From Serinus canaria (lineage: Eukaryota > Chordata > Aves > Passeriformes > Fringillidae), in NCBI RefSeq assembly GCF_022539315.1, contig NC_066316.1, forward strand, positions 34,473,245 through 34,537,244: a stretch of 64,000 nt of DNA, written 5' to 3'. The notes under the pieces were generated by a model that ran no database searches, was not told the DNA's origin, and was given only the letters and a program-made list of their open reading frames with translations. This document shows positions 12,517 through 26,080 of the stretch, piece by piece. The stretch's first letter is position 1; each line of letters starts with the position of its first letter. The position numbers and the translations under genes were made by a program.

Positions 12517-15500
12517 CAAAGCCTACTCAGTCCAACCAGCCAACTGATCCCCCCACCTTTCCACAACACTGTGCAGTTCCATGGCTTAGGGCTGAATCAT
12601 TGTAGGAAATGATTCAAGACACTGTAGGAAATACACTCCAAATTTATGTTCAACTATAGTAGTCCACATTAGTCATTAGGAAATCCTGAATTCACAGTAT
12701 CATCTTTATATTATTCAATGACTTAAGCCCCCTCCCTCCTCACCACTTCAGAATAAAATTTTGGCCTCCTATGACACTAGCCCAAAATTTGTGAAAGCAG
12801 CCACTTGGAGTACAACAGTATCTAGTCCACCAGTCTGTTTTTTTCAGAAGCTGTAAATCTAGCAGTCTGAAAAAACAAAGATTCTGCAAACAGGAAGTTA
12901 TTTATTTCAGCAACAACATTACTAAATACTGTAGGTAAACCCAACGTGTTTCATTGTATTTGAAGCAAACAGCAAATAAAAGAAGGGACAATTGTCCATG
13001 TTTCTGATTTCTGTAGAACAGATGGTAAAGACTACTTTCTTATATATGTAATGCCTAGCCACCTAGAGTTGAAAAGTTGAAAACTGTGCCCACTTTATGG
13101 TCAGGTGATTTTTCTTTTGCTTCAATGTCACATGGGAGATGAAATATATTTAAATGAAAAATCAGCATTTGCAGATTCCTTTCAATCCACCACAATTCCC
13201 TTAACTTATGGGAGCTAAAAACTGAGTTTCTCTAGACAATGACACAGTTTTTCTTTAAAGCTCTATAGCATTTCAAGCACTTCTTTCAACATATATTGTG
13301 CTCCAGCCTTGAGTTATTTGAAATGATTGTAAAGCATTAGAGTTGAAACTTGGAAGTATCCAGAGCAATGTTTGATTTTTACATGCCTGTTCTGTCTTCA
13401 AGGCATAATGTAGAAAGCAGCATAAAAAATAAGAGCAAGAGGAGGAAATACCACTGTGTCCGGGAAAACAGCTATGACCTCATTAGAAAGCAATTCACAT
13501 AAACAAACACTTGAGAAATATTTCAAGTTTATGCAGCTCAAGCTGTTAGTTTAAAAACCTTCTCAAAAAGGAAAAGTGCCAACACAACTCAAAAGGCCTT
13601 TAATCCATTTGCTTCTGGCTTCACTGCAGCCTTCCAGATTTTTACTGATTCCCCCATACCCAAAGAGTAGAGATGAACTCCTGCCTCATCAGAAGTAGAA
13701 ACATGATCTCCCATTATATATTGCTATTTTTAAATGTCCAAACAAAACTATGCAAGTAACTGCAAATCCTGTAGAGAAAGAGCATGTTTTATTCCTACAA
13801 TGAAAACCACTGTAGAATTTCACTATGTGTGTATTTTTAACGTCCACCCTTATGGTAAGTGTATATATATGCAGACTAAACTATACACCTAAGCCTATGC
13901 ATCCAGCTACAAGGCAAGGATTACTTTTGTTAGAACCATCTGTAAGACTCTAGTCTTGAGACTGAGTCAAGGCAAAACAAGCCCTAAAATGAAGAGCTCT
14001 AGCTTTTGATACTCCAGGTGGAAGCTTGAGTGAGCAACACACAGTCAAATTATAATAATGCATTTCTTCCACTACAATATGCTGAAAGATCTTTCAGTTC
14101 CCCTTTTTTTCTTGTTGTTTTTAAGTGCCAATTTTATTGCCCTATCGATGTAAGTATGACAGTCACCAAGGGATAAAATTTAAAAAATGCATCTTTTCCT
14201 AAATTCATGAATTCATTGCTCTGCCAAAAAAGATAAAACTGCAGGTAGGAGTCTTCAAGCTAAAGTGTGTCACAAAAGAAATTCAAACTGCCAAAACCTC
14301 ACAGCACAAAGCAGTTTAACATATCTGAGACTCCAAATCCTGCATGTGAAGCAGACTACCACAACAAAGCAATGGGCATGAGACACAGGCCATGGCTTTG
14401 TGAACATAAATTCAATGTCTGCTAGCTCGCAGATAACCCAGTAACACAAGATTGATCCAGCCCAAGCACTGACACACAACTGGCCATCTGTGAAAGAAGC
14501 CAGGACAGAGGGGACAGTCTCCAGAAAGATGGAGGGTTTTTTCTGGCAGTGGAAGAACAAATGACATCTCTGCTTCTATATAAAGTCAAGCATGACTACG
14601 ATTGACTTGATTTGGCATTAAAGTTCCTGCCACAGAGTTAAAAGAAAAATAGTTCTGACACAAATTTAGCTCTACATGGCCACAGTCTTTTTGCTCGGGG
14701 GCTGAGAGCCCAAAAAGGTGGCACTAAATCCCACAGCCTCACACTACAAAAAAAGTGATCATTTCTCATTTCTCAAACCTTAATCTCCAATCTGTACTGC
14801 AAAGGGACACAATCTGTTTTATCAAATTAGTTTTCAAAGATATTTTACCTTCTACATGTAAAATTCTGTTATTGAGATTTCTGTAGTTTCCTAATACTTA
14901 CGGTTTTCTTTAATTTGAGTGTTGGAACAGCTCAGAAACACATGCAAGTCTGGTAAATCATCCCTTGCAAGGCAGCAGCTCTGCACATGGTCACACCAAG
15001 CACAGGAGATGCCTCAGGGCATCAGCCTCTGCAGGCAAGTTTGGGCATTTTCTTCTGTAGTATCAGAAATTCCAGCTCTCCCAAACCGGAAGCATGATCC
15101 AAAACAATTTTCTGTTGTTCAAAGGATTAAAAGGCTCATGATTCCAGGACTTCAAATGTTCCTTCAGTATAAAGAAGTATTTGTACCAGAGCCCTGGAAG
15201 GAACTTGGGTAAGTGCTGTGAACTTTCTATTAAATAAAAGGGAAGGAAACAGAAAAATTTGAATCCTGTGTCTGTATAAACAAAAATACAGAAAAGATTT
15301 CCATTTTTCCAAAGCTGAGCTGATAGAGTTTAAAAAAGAGAAGGTCACATGTCATTGGAATTGGCCCATAATAATGTTATAAGGCAACTGTGTGCTGTTG
15401 CTTCCTTGCAAGCATATAAAAACAAGCTAGGTAGAAAAAACTATTTGGATTCTTACTCTTCAGGTTGTGCTGCTTAGTTTCCCTAAGCAGCATATTCCTT

Positions 15501-18500
15501 ACTCCTGCAGTATATATATATTGCAGCATATTCCCTATTAACACAATTACAGAACTGCTCTGAAAATCCTTTGGTTGTGCATATTCTAAAAAGGTCATCC
15601 AGAGACAGAGAAACCAGAATTAAAATAAAACTGAAACTATTGTTTGTAAATGAATGCATTTATTTATACAATTACTTAAAAATATTTTCACAGCTTAAAG
15701 GAATGAAGTACTATTTTGTGGCAACTGCAGTCTGTAAAAGAAATTAAAAGATACTTGGGATGATGAGAAAACACAAATTCAGCTGTACCTGATGCATCCC
15801 TGTCTTAATATTTTCTTTAAAAGCATCAGTAATGGAGGAAATACAACCTACCTATTAAACAATTCCACAGTTTTATCGACTGTAACACAGCAAAAATCAT
15901 GGAAGGGGTAATTCAGGTTAGAAAGAAGCAACAAACAAATGGAAAGGAAGCATCCCCTAAGCTTCATTACATTTCTCATCTTTGAGGTCTCATGTTCTAC
16001 AGTTTTTTCTATCCTCTATCCAGTATACAAATTTCTTGCTAAGAGGAGTCATCCTCGGGACACCTCAGGGTGTCCCTGCCTACATCCTCTCTTACAAATA
16101 AAATGTATGCCTTTCCCTCAATTTTAATTTTTCTCCATCAGGTCATGTGTTGTAGTGTTTGATTGTTTCTGTGATTTTCTACAAGGCTATCCCCCCCTTC
16201 TTTCTCTTAACTCCTTCTAGAAATTAAGCAGTGCTGCTTTTTAACATCCTGCAGTTCTACTAATGGAAAATACCAGGCCAACAAGGGAGGAGCTGGGCCC
16301 ACAGAGGGTGGTGGCTATGCTCTAAAACAGTGACAGATTTTCTTGATGAAATTGCCAAACAATCCTTGGAAGCAAGACGTGTTCTTCATAACAGAGGAAT
16401 GTGTTTAAATCCCAGTGGTCTCTGTCAGCGCATCACAGAAGAAAATACATGTTGTGACCAGGTTAGTTAATAGTGCACAGACATCTGAAAGAGTACCACT
16501 AATAGGTACTGGCACAGCCCATCATGCATTGCCAGGACAGTTGTGAGAAGCCTCTAGTGCATGAGAGAAGTTAAAAATTGCAGGAGGAGGGAAAAAAAAA
16601 ATCTCCAAACCTGCAACACAGGGCTGTGGTCTGGCATTCTAACAGGTCTAGCCATGTCTTCCATGCTTTGAGAAAAATACTGAATTCTAACCTTGTCCTC
16701 CAAAGTATTGGCAACTTTGTCAAAGGTTAAAAATCCAGCAGTATTTGAGCCAGACATTACTGAAGATATTAGTCTACCAAGACAATTCACTTTGGCAAAA
16801 AACCATTACTATTTCACCAAAATAAACACTAGAAGTATACACCTAATTTTTTTTTTAACTTTTAAAACAAGGCAGAACTGCACCATTTGACATCTAATCT
16901 TTTTTGTATATGCCATATCATTTTGAAGAATCTATGGAGTATCTTGTGTTTCATTAACCAACAATAAATAAATGAAATAGATTTTCTCCTTTTTATTTAA
17001 AAAAATAAATTTGTTTTAAAACTCAGTCTCTACTTCCCCTTGGAAAACCCTCCCCCTCCTATTGAACCACTCAAGAGTTTTGAGTCTGGTTTCACTTCCA
17101 GCTGTGGTCCTGACAATCCCTACCCCATCTCTTTTATCTATTTATCTACAGACTAGTTTTCACCAGGAATTTTGGGTTGCCTGGCCTTCAGTTTTCTGTG
17201 TTTTCCTTTTCCCTCTTGTTTTAAATGTAACTGGTAAGGACTTGCACTGTTTCACACACTTTTCCCAATTTGACTAGGGCAAGTATAACACAGGTTCAGA
17301 GGATCTAAAACATTTGACTTGGTTTGGCAGACTCACCTACTTTTTCATTATACTAGAGCAAATTCTCATCCAGCTGTGATTAGCCATGATTTTCAAATAC
17401 CTTTCAGATGTTCTGACTGAACTAAAAACAATAAACCCCAAAACCAAACCTCAGCCCACAACAACTAAATCCTTCTACTTTTTTGCTATCAGATTATCCT
17501 CCTTTAATGTCAACCTTATTACGTACCAAACAATTTGTTATCTTTTTCATCACACAAGATGCATTTTGCATTTAATTTTTTAAGCAGCTGCTTATTTGAA
17601 GTCCACCACAAAAATCTGTGGTTTTGGATGGCCAAAGGGAAATATGCAGTACTGTTCAATTAGTATTAGGACTGTTTAGCTCTCTGCTCCAAGACAGACT
17701 ATTACCTTGCCCAAATCCTTATTTCTTTAGAGCACACAAAAAGTAAGTTTAATGAAAGCGCAATAAAAACTCCCCAAATTAATGCAACAAATAATGGGAA
17801 CTCCATGGCAGATGGTGTCTGTGAGGTACCTCACTTCACTCCTCCTCCTAAGGTGAATATTTTCCTTGCTGCCCCTATATTCCCCATCAAATCCTTTCAG
17901 TACTCATTGATCCTCCCTTTAGAAACAGGCCATTGTTATTTCCTTTTAGAAATAGCGGAATGACCTTTATCCTTTCCTGCACCATGAGATTAATAATGGA
18001 TCTGCAATTGCTGTGAGGAGCAAGTGCACGAACAGATGACAAGAAGTGCAATTAAAGAGGATTTTTAATCTCTCCTCTAATGCAGTACCACTGTATAGAG
18101 ATGCAAGTGTGAAAATAGCCAGAAGGCACAGAGTAAAAAGAAATGCCTCCTTTATGTCAGTTTATCTTCATAAATGAAGAAAAAAAATTCACAGAAATAG
18201 TTATAAAATACTGATTATGAGTCACATCAAGCGGTTGCTGTACCACCATAGCATTATCAGTACAGCCTAAAACAGCAGAATAGAAAGTCTTAAGTCCTGG
18301 GGAAGGTGTGATTTGATCTTCCCAGGATCAATGCCAGTTATTTTCATGCATCCATCCAGTAGTCCCATTTTCAATGGGTAGGGCAATGAAAGTCCACACT
18401 TCAACCCCCAGGAAAAATGAATTGGGACTCCACAGCCATCCTTGGTAGAGCTGGACTCTAAAATCACATCTCACACATGGCCATGGCAGAAAGCAGTGTG

Positions 18501-21500
18501 GTCCCCTTGACCTTGAACCATGCTGACACATTGATGAGGACCACTCACACAGGTAATGCATCATATTTCACAAACTAATCAACAATAATTTTTGAAGTAG
18601 CAGCTGTTTTCAAGGAAACTTACTGAGAAGTGAAAGCTCTGACTGACAGAAGGCAGCAGCTGCAGGATGGCTGGTAATTGCTCTCTCAAATTTCTAAGGC
18701 ACAGCTCACAGTCAGAATGTGCTTTAAGTGCAGCTTACATTCAAGAGATCTATGCATCAATACCTAATTAGAGAACTGGCAAGTTTGGATACTCACTCTT
18801 GTTTCCAAGCACTTGAACTCTTGCTGCACATGCAGCTTTTAATCTCTTTAGACTCACTTGTTGATGCTTGTAATTGAATGCCGAATCAATTTTCCTTCCT
18901 TACAAGCTCCCCCATGAGTAAAAGTAGAACACTGGGATTAGAAGACAGAAGTCCTGGTAAATAATATATTTCGTATGGATCAGAAGAAACTAGCTTCTGT
19001 AAAATAAAGGGTTTTTTGGAAGACTGCATATCTTGGGAATCTCTCACTCAATTCTCCCCAAATAAGTATCACATACTATCTAGTAGTCTCTAGATGAAAA
19101 GCAGTTTTCAGAAAATGGCAAGTTGGGAAACCTCAAGGCGTAGTCTGCCTTTAAACAAAGCAATAGTGATTCTCACTATCCCTGAAACAGGGCAGTAGAA
19201 CCACACAACAAACAAAACCTCTTTGTTCAGTTTCATACAGTAAGATGAAACTATCTGCTATAGATTTCCCATGTTGCCTTATTTCCTTTATATCGACTTC
19301 ACAATTCTCTGAAATGAGTACATTTGACTATGGATGTAGTCTTCTCTTCCCTGAAAACTTTACTACTGAACACCACTGTGCAAATCTCTGAATCCCAAAT
19401 GCAATAAGCAGTGAGGTATTCAGTTACATTCAGTCATACCTCTAGTGATACTATTTTATGGTAGCCAGAGATCTAAATTTAGAAATTCATACTTCTGTCT
19501 CCTTCAGGCTAGAATTGGGTTACACGCACAAACTAGGGCTTGCCCTGATGGTCATCAAGAATAGGAGAAACAGCCAGCCAGCCATCTAAGCACAGAGGAC
19601 TGACAAAATCCTATCACTACTGCATTTTAAATCACTGCCAACAGTTCCACAGAGTTGCAAGGTTTAAGTTAAAAATTAAACAGTGAAGACCTTTCTCCTG
19701 ACAAGGAAAAAGGAGCAAAAAGAAATAATATGTTGCAGTCATCATTGTTGTCTGAGCTGCCATCCAAGGACCAGGCAGGGGATGCTCAGGGATGGCTCAA
19801 ATACTCACCCTAGATAAATCATGACAAAGGAACTTGATTGTGTCAAAAGAGAACTTTGGACTCTCACCTACCCCTATTTAACAACACAGAATGATTTTCC
19901 TTACCAAGATGCTTCCCGTCAAAATGAAGGAATCAATGCATGCCTTAAAATTGACCTTTTCAATTGACTGACCTTTGGAACAAGAATCACATTCTAATGA
20001 CAGCAAGCATTAACTGTAATAATGAAAACTTTTAAATATAGCAGTGCTTTTAAAAAGCACAACTTTATGTCTCTAGTTGTGTAACAGTTTTATGTGAAAT
20101 ACTCTGATATCTGCATACATTTATGATGTTTAAAATATCATACAGAACTATTGTAATCTATCTGCAATCTAGTATTTTTTCTTTGCACCAATAAGAAAGT
20201 TGTTCTCAGGACTTTATAAATTTTTTTTAATAAAAATATCTGCAAAAAAGCTTGACCTATGCAAAGATTGGACAGTTACAGACAATAATTACTTAACAAA
20301 AAGCTCCAATTAAATGAAAGGATCATTTTCCAAGCAGAAATAAATGTTATTTTGGTGATTTATAATGTCTATTTAAATTATAGAATAAACTATAAGAAGC
20401 AGCAGATTGCATATGATGTAAAACATACAGACACACTGTATAATATAAATCTGAAGCAGGAAATCAAAGACTAGTGTATTGACTTAATGCAGTATTTATG
20501 ATCAAATGACACCACCACTACAATCTGCAAAAGAAGCAATTATTGCAGAAGCTTATTTTGCCACAGATTAATATGCCTTTCTTAGACAGACCAACCAGTC
20601 TGCTAGTTTGAGACAGTGTCTATCAGTAACAAAGATAACCACACAAAATCTACATATATATTGTAGAGCTTCTACATCAGTTTGATATTAAATCCAGGAA
20701 CAACACATGCAAAAGAATAACTGATCTGCCCCCAAACTGTTGACAAACAACAAAGAGAACACACTGTAGAGTCTCTCCATGACATGTGTTTTGCAGCCAT
20801 TATTAACTATCCCCTCAACACTGGCCACTGTTATTCTACAGCTATAGCAGATCTCCTTCTCACACAGTAAAGCCAGCCTGCCCATACTGTGGACATGTAA
20901 TACTGCATCTATCACGTTAGCACAAAATTGCAATAAATATTGCAGAAGTCTGGCCTGCTTTAACACTCTGACCATCATTAGGGTTACCTAAATATAAAAA
21001 TTTGATTTCTTGCAGTCTACATATAGTAATTTGTAATGGATATCCCTATTTTAAAGCAATGATGATCAGTATTCTTCCTGACTGCTTCCCCCACCCCAAT
21101 CCGGCCAGAAGAATTATTTAAATATTTTAATTATTTAATTCAATAGATGTTACAATAGCAGGAAAACTATACTAATGTGAGTATGCACATTTCTTTTTTA
21201 TTCCATCCTCTTGCTTGTTTTCAGAGGTTTTCAAACACAGAAGTAACTAACGAAACTTGTTGGTAATGCTGATTATACAACTTCCCCACTTACCATCTAT
21301 AAACTCATTAAATTGCATTTAATTAAAACACATGCTTTAAAAAGGCATCTAATCCTAATTGGAAAGGATGAAGATAAGGAATTCAGCATCCTCACAGGAG
21401 TTTGTGCCAACAGCTAGCCGCCCTCACTGCTGAGAACAGCTTGTCCCAGATCATACAGATTTGAATCTTCTTGCTTTGAAGGCATTCTTTCTAATGAAGC

Positions 21501-22531
21501 AAAGAAATTGATCTAAGCCTATCACTGTAAGATATTTTCTCCATCTGTTACTGATATCAATTGTATCTCCTCTGTACTTTTTAGTATTTCAAAATACTGC
21601 AAAAAACCAGAACTGAATATTGAATTCAGCTATCTCAGTTTTACTGAGAACCTTCCCCCCTCCTCTTCATCTTAAACAGACAAAAGTAATGGTAGGGATT
21701 TGTTGCACACATGCACACACATGTACCAGTTTGTCACTGCATGAAACTTGAATCTAGAAGTTCTTGTCAGAATTAGTTTTCTAGGAATTTAGAAGTTGTA
21801 CAGGGCTTATTTGTAGTAGTTGTCCCTAAAAAAAAAAAAAGACCTAAACATGCCAAATGCATTTGAAAAAACCCTGAATTATAAAGCAATACAGATCATG
21901 TTCTATGACTATTCTGTCTTTTCTACCAATGATATGCCACACAATACAAATGTCACACACTCATGAGTAGTTTCACAATTGCTCAGAGATTGTTATTAAA
22001 AATATTGATCATCTTCAGGTTTATAACTATTTCTTCTTTTCAAAATGGAGCATCATTAATTACTGCACCTGGAAGTTTGCTTGAAGCACTTTAAAATCAC
22101 ATCTTACAGCATGAGTTTATAAAATTTGATTGTAGCACTAAGTAACATAACAAACGTGATTTTCTAAAGAAAGTATTTAACTTTTCTGACCAGTTTTCTC
22201 AGGATTATTTTCTTTTTTTTAAACAGGAACTTATTAAATAAAATTTTGATACTGGCCTGGAATATATTAAAAAAAATTTTTAAGGACATATGTAAGACAA
22301 ACCTAAAAACCTTAATTTTTCTCCAATCCACTCTTTCTGCTTCCCTCTGTAGCACCACCTTCCCCTCAAAAACTCCTATTTCTTCTTCCAGTTTACTCTG
22401 TATTCATAGGCTATTAAAGTATAGAAAGCCTGAGAGGTAAGAAGGAATCTTGATTCAAAAGCAGCTTGGATCTTTGGAGTAAGCTACAATGCTCAATAAG
22501 GCAGTGATGCCCAGGGCAACAGTGCTAAAGG

Positions 22532-22583
22532 CAGTCCAAATTCACTGTTACCAATGACAGTCCAAATTCACTGTTACCAATGA
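22532..22583. repeat. 26-bp tandem duplication
   Basis: Two adjacent identical 26-bp units starting CAGTCCAAATTCACTG at 22532 and 22558. Identity suggests a recent duplication. Confidence 0.95.
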
Positions 22584-23957
22584 CAAATTAATCTAACTTC
22601 TACTTGGGAAATAGGACATGAAGATATCACAAAAAAAAAGTGGGAAACTTAAACAGCTCCATCTCATGCCTGCTACACTATATATATTGCAACAGTTTTG
22701 TCATTTCTTAAAGCAGAATCCACAAATAACATGCAGACTGAAGAGAAGCAATTAGCATGGTGGTTTGTACCTTTGAGACAGCCTATTGGAAAATTGGCTC
22801 TCTATTTCTTGCTCAAACTACTAAAGTAAATCCTGAATTATACATTGCATTCAGGTCTCTCACACAGGTAAATCAGATTCAGAAATCATACAAATTAAAA
22901 CAAATCCATGAAACAAATATGAAAAAAAGATGAGTATTATTTAGTGTACATAAACAAAAAGTAGAAAAGTTGCATTCATATAATCTTACCCAAATAGTGA
23001 AAGAAGTACTCTAAAAGCTAAGGAATCTGTGACTCTTCATGATAGAAATCCTTTATTCATATGGGAAAACTCAATTTTTATATATAATATCCATTATATG
23101 TACTATTATATTTCAATCAGCATTTGTGTATTTAGAATATTGCTATATGTAAATAACACAGACCTTCTCCTGTAGAAATCTCTCTCTCTCTCCCCATTTG
23201 CAATGGCAATTGTAAAAAAAGGCTGTTTCAAACATTTGATACACATACTACTAAACAAGATCAAATATTGCTGGATAAATATAATTAATAAATACTGCAA
23301 CAGCTTGTAATTTTTAATCCTTCAGAAGTATTTTCCCCCTTACCAATAGTCAAATATAATTTCTTCACAATTCACCATATAGACCACATATACACACGTC
23401 TGCATATAGAACAGTCCTCAGGTAAGAGTCACAGGAAAATTTAAGCTTTTTAAGAATTTTCTTAACATTCAGATTGGGAAGCAAAGAATGATAATAAATA
23501 TATTCCTACACTGTCTTATAATTTCTAAAGGTTGCAACATATGTCAAAAATTATTTTGCATTTCATTCTTAAAGCCTAAACAGCATGCCTTCACTTAGAG
23601 TGCTGTCACAAGCAGCTGTGATGGTTAACAAAAATTTCACTTCTAGAAGGCCTCTAGCATTTGCTACTGGCAAAAGACTATATGAAAAACATGCAGCAAG
23701 GAAGTCTTGCTAAAACTGTAATTCCCTGAGTCACAGAGAAAAGTGCTTCAGAAACTAAAGCAGTGTGACAACTTCAAAATGACAGTTTCCCACGTCAGTA
23801 TCTTCACCTAAACTTCCACTTCCTTCTTACTGAATCAAACTCAAGACAATTAATTCTCTTCGATCTTGACAACATAATAAGAAATAAGCAAATGCCCAGC
23901 ATCCCCCAGAGAGACAAAAGCCCCTCCTGCTGAGGTGCTGGAGGAAGTTTCACATAC

Positions 23958-24079
23958 CGTTGACACATTCAAAGACATCGCAGCACTTGCCAGGTGTCCC
24001 ATCTCCACGCGAGACTATCTGGGGCACGGAGCCTGCCTCGCACATGGGGAAGCCACAGAGACCAGTGAGACACTCGCAT
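23958..24079 (-). CDS. CRIM1: CRIM1 exon (probable exon 5): second half of second 12-Cys module
   Basis: This 122-bp exon starts after a GGTTTCAG acceptor with one base that completes an Arg codon from the previous exon. It reads CECLTGLCGFPMCEAG, then IVSRGDGTPGKCCDVFECVN, and ends with the first base of the next codon before a GTATGT donor (phase 2 in, phase 1 out). It holds eight cysteines. It is the C-terminal half of a module whose N-terminal half is in the exon at 40069-40189. The CGFP and GDGTPGKCCDVFECVN runs match human CRIM1 almost exactly. Neither this exon nor the previous one is symmetric, but together they are 243 bp and could be skipped as a pair without shifting the frame. Confidence 0.95.
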
Positions 24080-25507
24080 CTGAAACCAAAGAACAGCAAG
24101 GAAAAACCTGTAAATAAAGGGAGCCACGTACAAGGTGAAGGAATAAGCAAGAGAAAACCAGAAAGAGCACAAGTTACAGCTTTGGCACGTTCATGCCTTA
24201 GAATCATCTTATTAACTCAACAACTAAGATATGTTATCAACCTGAAGGGTTCTTTTTACCATCCAAACTCTGCTGCCAAGCAGACAGAAAGGTGGCAGTG
24301 TGCAACACCAATGGTGCTCTTCTGCCCTGTGTAAAACTTTGAAAACTGCATAACTGTGTTCTCCACACTCGCAAAATAAGGCTTCTCCTCCAATTCTGTC
24401 TTGAATAACCAAAACTGATGAAACACTAATAACAGAAATTGCACCCTTCATCAGAAGGGTGTTCTCTCATTAGGAAACCATATTATATCCTGTGTAATCT
24501 TGGGAAAAATTAAAGAGAAAGGAAGACTGGAATCATTAAATCTAAGCTGAATGAAAATAATTGGAAGCTCTCTTTTGGAGTTGACGGTGGTGCAGTTTGC
24601 AGAAGGTGAAACCAATTACATGTGACGCCAAATAATGTGGGAAGCTAGGTATATTAAATACTGTGGTTAATTTTGGATCATTCTAAAAGGACTACTTGCT
24701 CCATGTAAGTAATATTTATTTGCTCATTTAAGAAAAACAGCCTAGTGAACTGGGAGATATAAAATGTAGAGAAACAATAGTCATGTTTGCTTCCAGATTC
24801 TTTGCTTTATGATTAACATTACAGTTTAAAAGTCAAACACTTAAGACTTTTGATAAGTTTACATTTAACAGAGTTCTTGCCCTGAACAATGAGCACATTT
24901 TAGGGATGCAATGATTCCTGCTTATATAATTCTGCTTAAGATTCCTGCTTAAGAAATAGAAGATCCTGTAATTATGAGTTAAAGAAATAAAAACTCTACT
25001 TGTTAATAAACACTTCAAATATTTTAAGTATCCTAAGATAATCCCCACATTAAACAACAAGAAGCAGCATCAGCCCTTACTGCATTTCTTATTCTTTATG
25101 CTCAAAAAGCAAGAAGTTTGGTACTTCTGTGCCATGCATGTTTCCTTAACTGCCCAACAGCTATTTCATCTCAGATCAGCATCCAATGAATGAGGAAGAA
25201 TCACCTCTCAACAGAGAAGTTTTTAATGTCTCTCCCTTTAACCTCATCAGTGTTAGATAAAATTATTATCTTCTCCAGTGTAAGGTACTACTCAAAATGA
25301 AATTTGCAAGAAATACAAGTTAAGTCAAGGAATCTCACAGAACCTTTATTAAACAATGTAAAAGGATTCTTAAAATACTGCATTACAGAAGCATGTTACT
25401 GTAAAGAGATAAAGTCAGTTTCACAAATAATGCTAAATACATCAAGAAAACTTTATGTGCACATGTATGCTACAGTATAGCAACACCTTTAAAGCAAGCA
25501 TTTGAAG

Positions 25508-25587
25508 GTTTGGTGGGGTTTTTTTTGTTGTTGTTGGTTTGCTTTGCTTGAGTGTTTGGTTTTTTTTTTGGTTTTTTTGGTTTTTTT
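25508..25587. repeat. T/G-rich low-complexity tract
   Basis: About 80 bp of T runs broken by G or GG, with a short GTT repeat in the middle. Simple-sequence DNA. Confidence 0.85.
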
Positions 25588-26032
25588 AAAATAATACTAT
25601 GCTTCCCATAAGAGTAAAGGACAATGGACTAAACAAAAAAGTAAGAGTACAAAAATCAAAGTTTTATTTATCACATCTTTGCTTGTGACATTTTCTTCTC
25701 AACTTATTTGTCAATACAAAGACAGAGGGAACCTAATTATTTTCTTTACCATGTGTTGTTTGCCATCAGAGATGTAGAAGGAAGAAAAGGCATTCTGGCT
25801 TCTACTCCATGTGATCAAAAAATCCAAAGGATTTGTGACAGCAGTTTCCCTTTAAGACGACTGTAAATGATTTTACAGAATTACTACTATCTCTCACTTT
25901 TGCTGTCCCAATAGTTCAGGAAGATGGTAAAAAATATACCATCAGGGGTGGAAAAAATATATGACCTCTAGTGATCAATGAAAAAGAAAAATTAGCACTG
26001 TCAGGGTAATGGAATTTGTACCTTAACCTGAT

Positions 26033-26080
26033 GTCCTAGGTTTGCATGGGTCGAGGGCACCTCCCATGCAAAACCAGGAC
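26033..26080. repeat. Imperfect inverted repeat, 18-bp arms
   Basis: Arm GTCCTAGGTTTGCATGGG at 26033-26050 pairs with CCCATGCAAAACCAGGAC at 26063-26080, with two mismatched positions and a 12-base loop. It could be a decayed small palindromic element; origin not identified. Confidence 0.8.

Larger units (their letters stand above)
11424..23957 (-). other. CRIM1: Intron upstream of the VWC1 exon (12,534 bp)
   Basis: AT-rich intron with donor GTATGT and acceptor CTTTCAG. It holds a dispersed duplication of about 100 bp (11451-11554 and 12425-12516) and a 26-bp tandem duplication (22532-22583). Apart from these I see no coding exon and no repeat that I can name. The open frames of 60-97 codons in this stretch carry no domain signature and are treated as chance. 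Confidence 0.88.

Noticed and set aside
14919..15212. 97-codon + strand open frame
   Set aside because: No domain recognised and no codon or context support; treated as chance.
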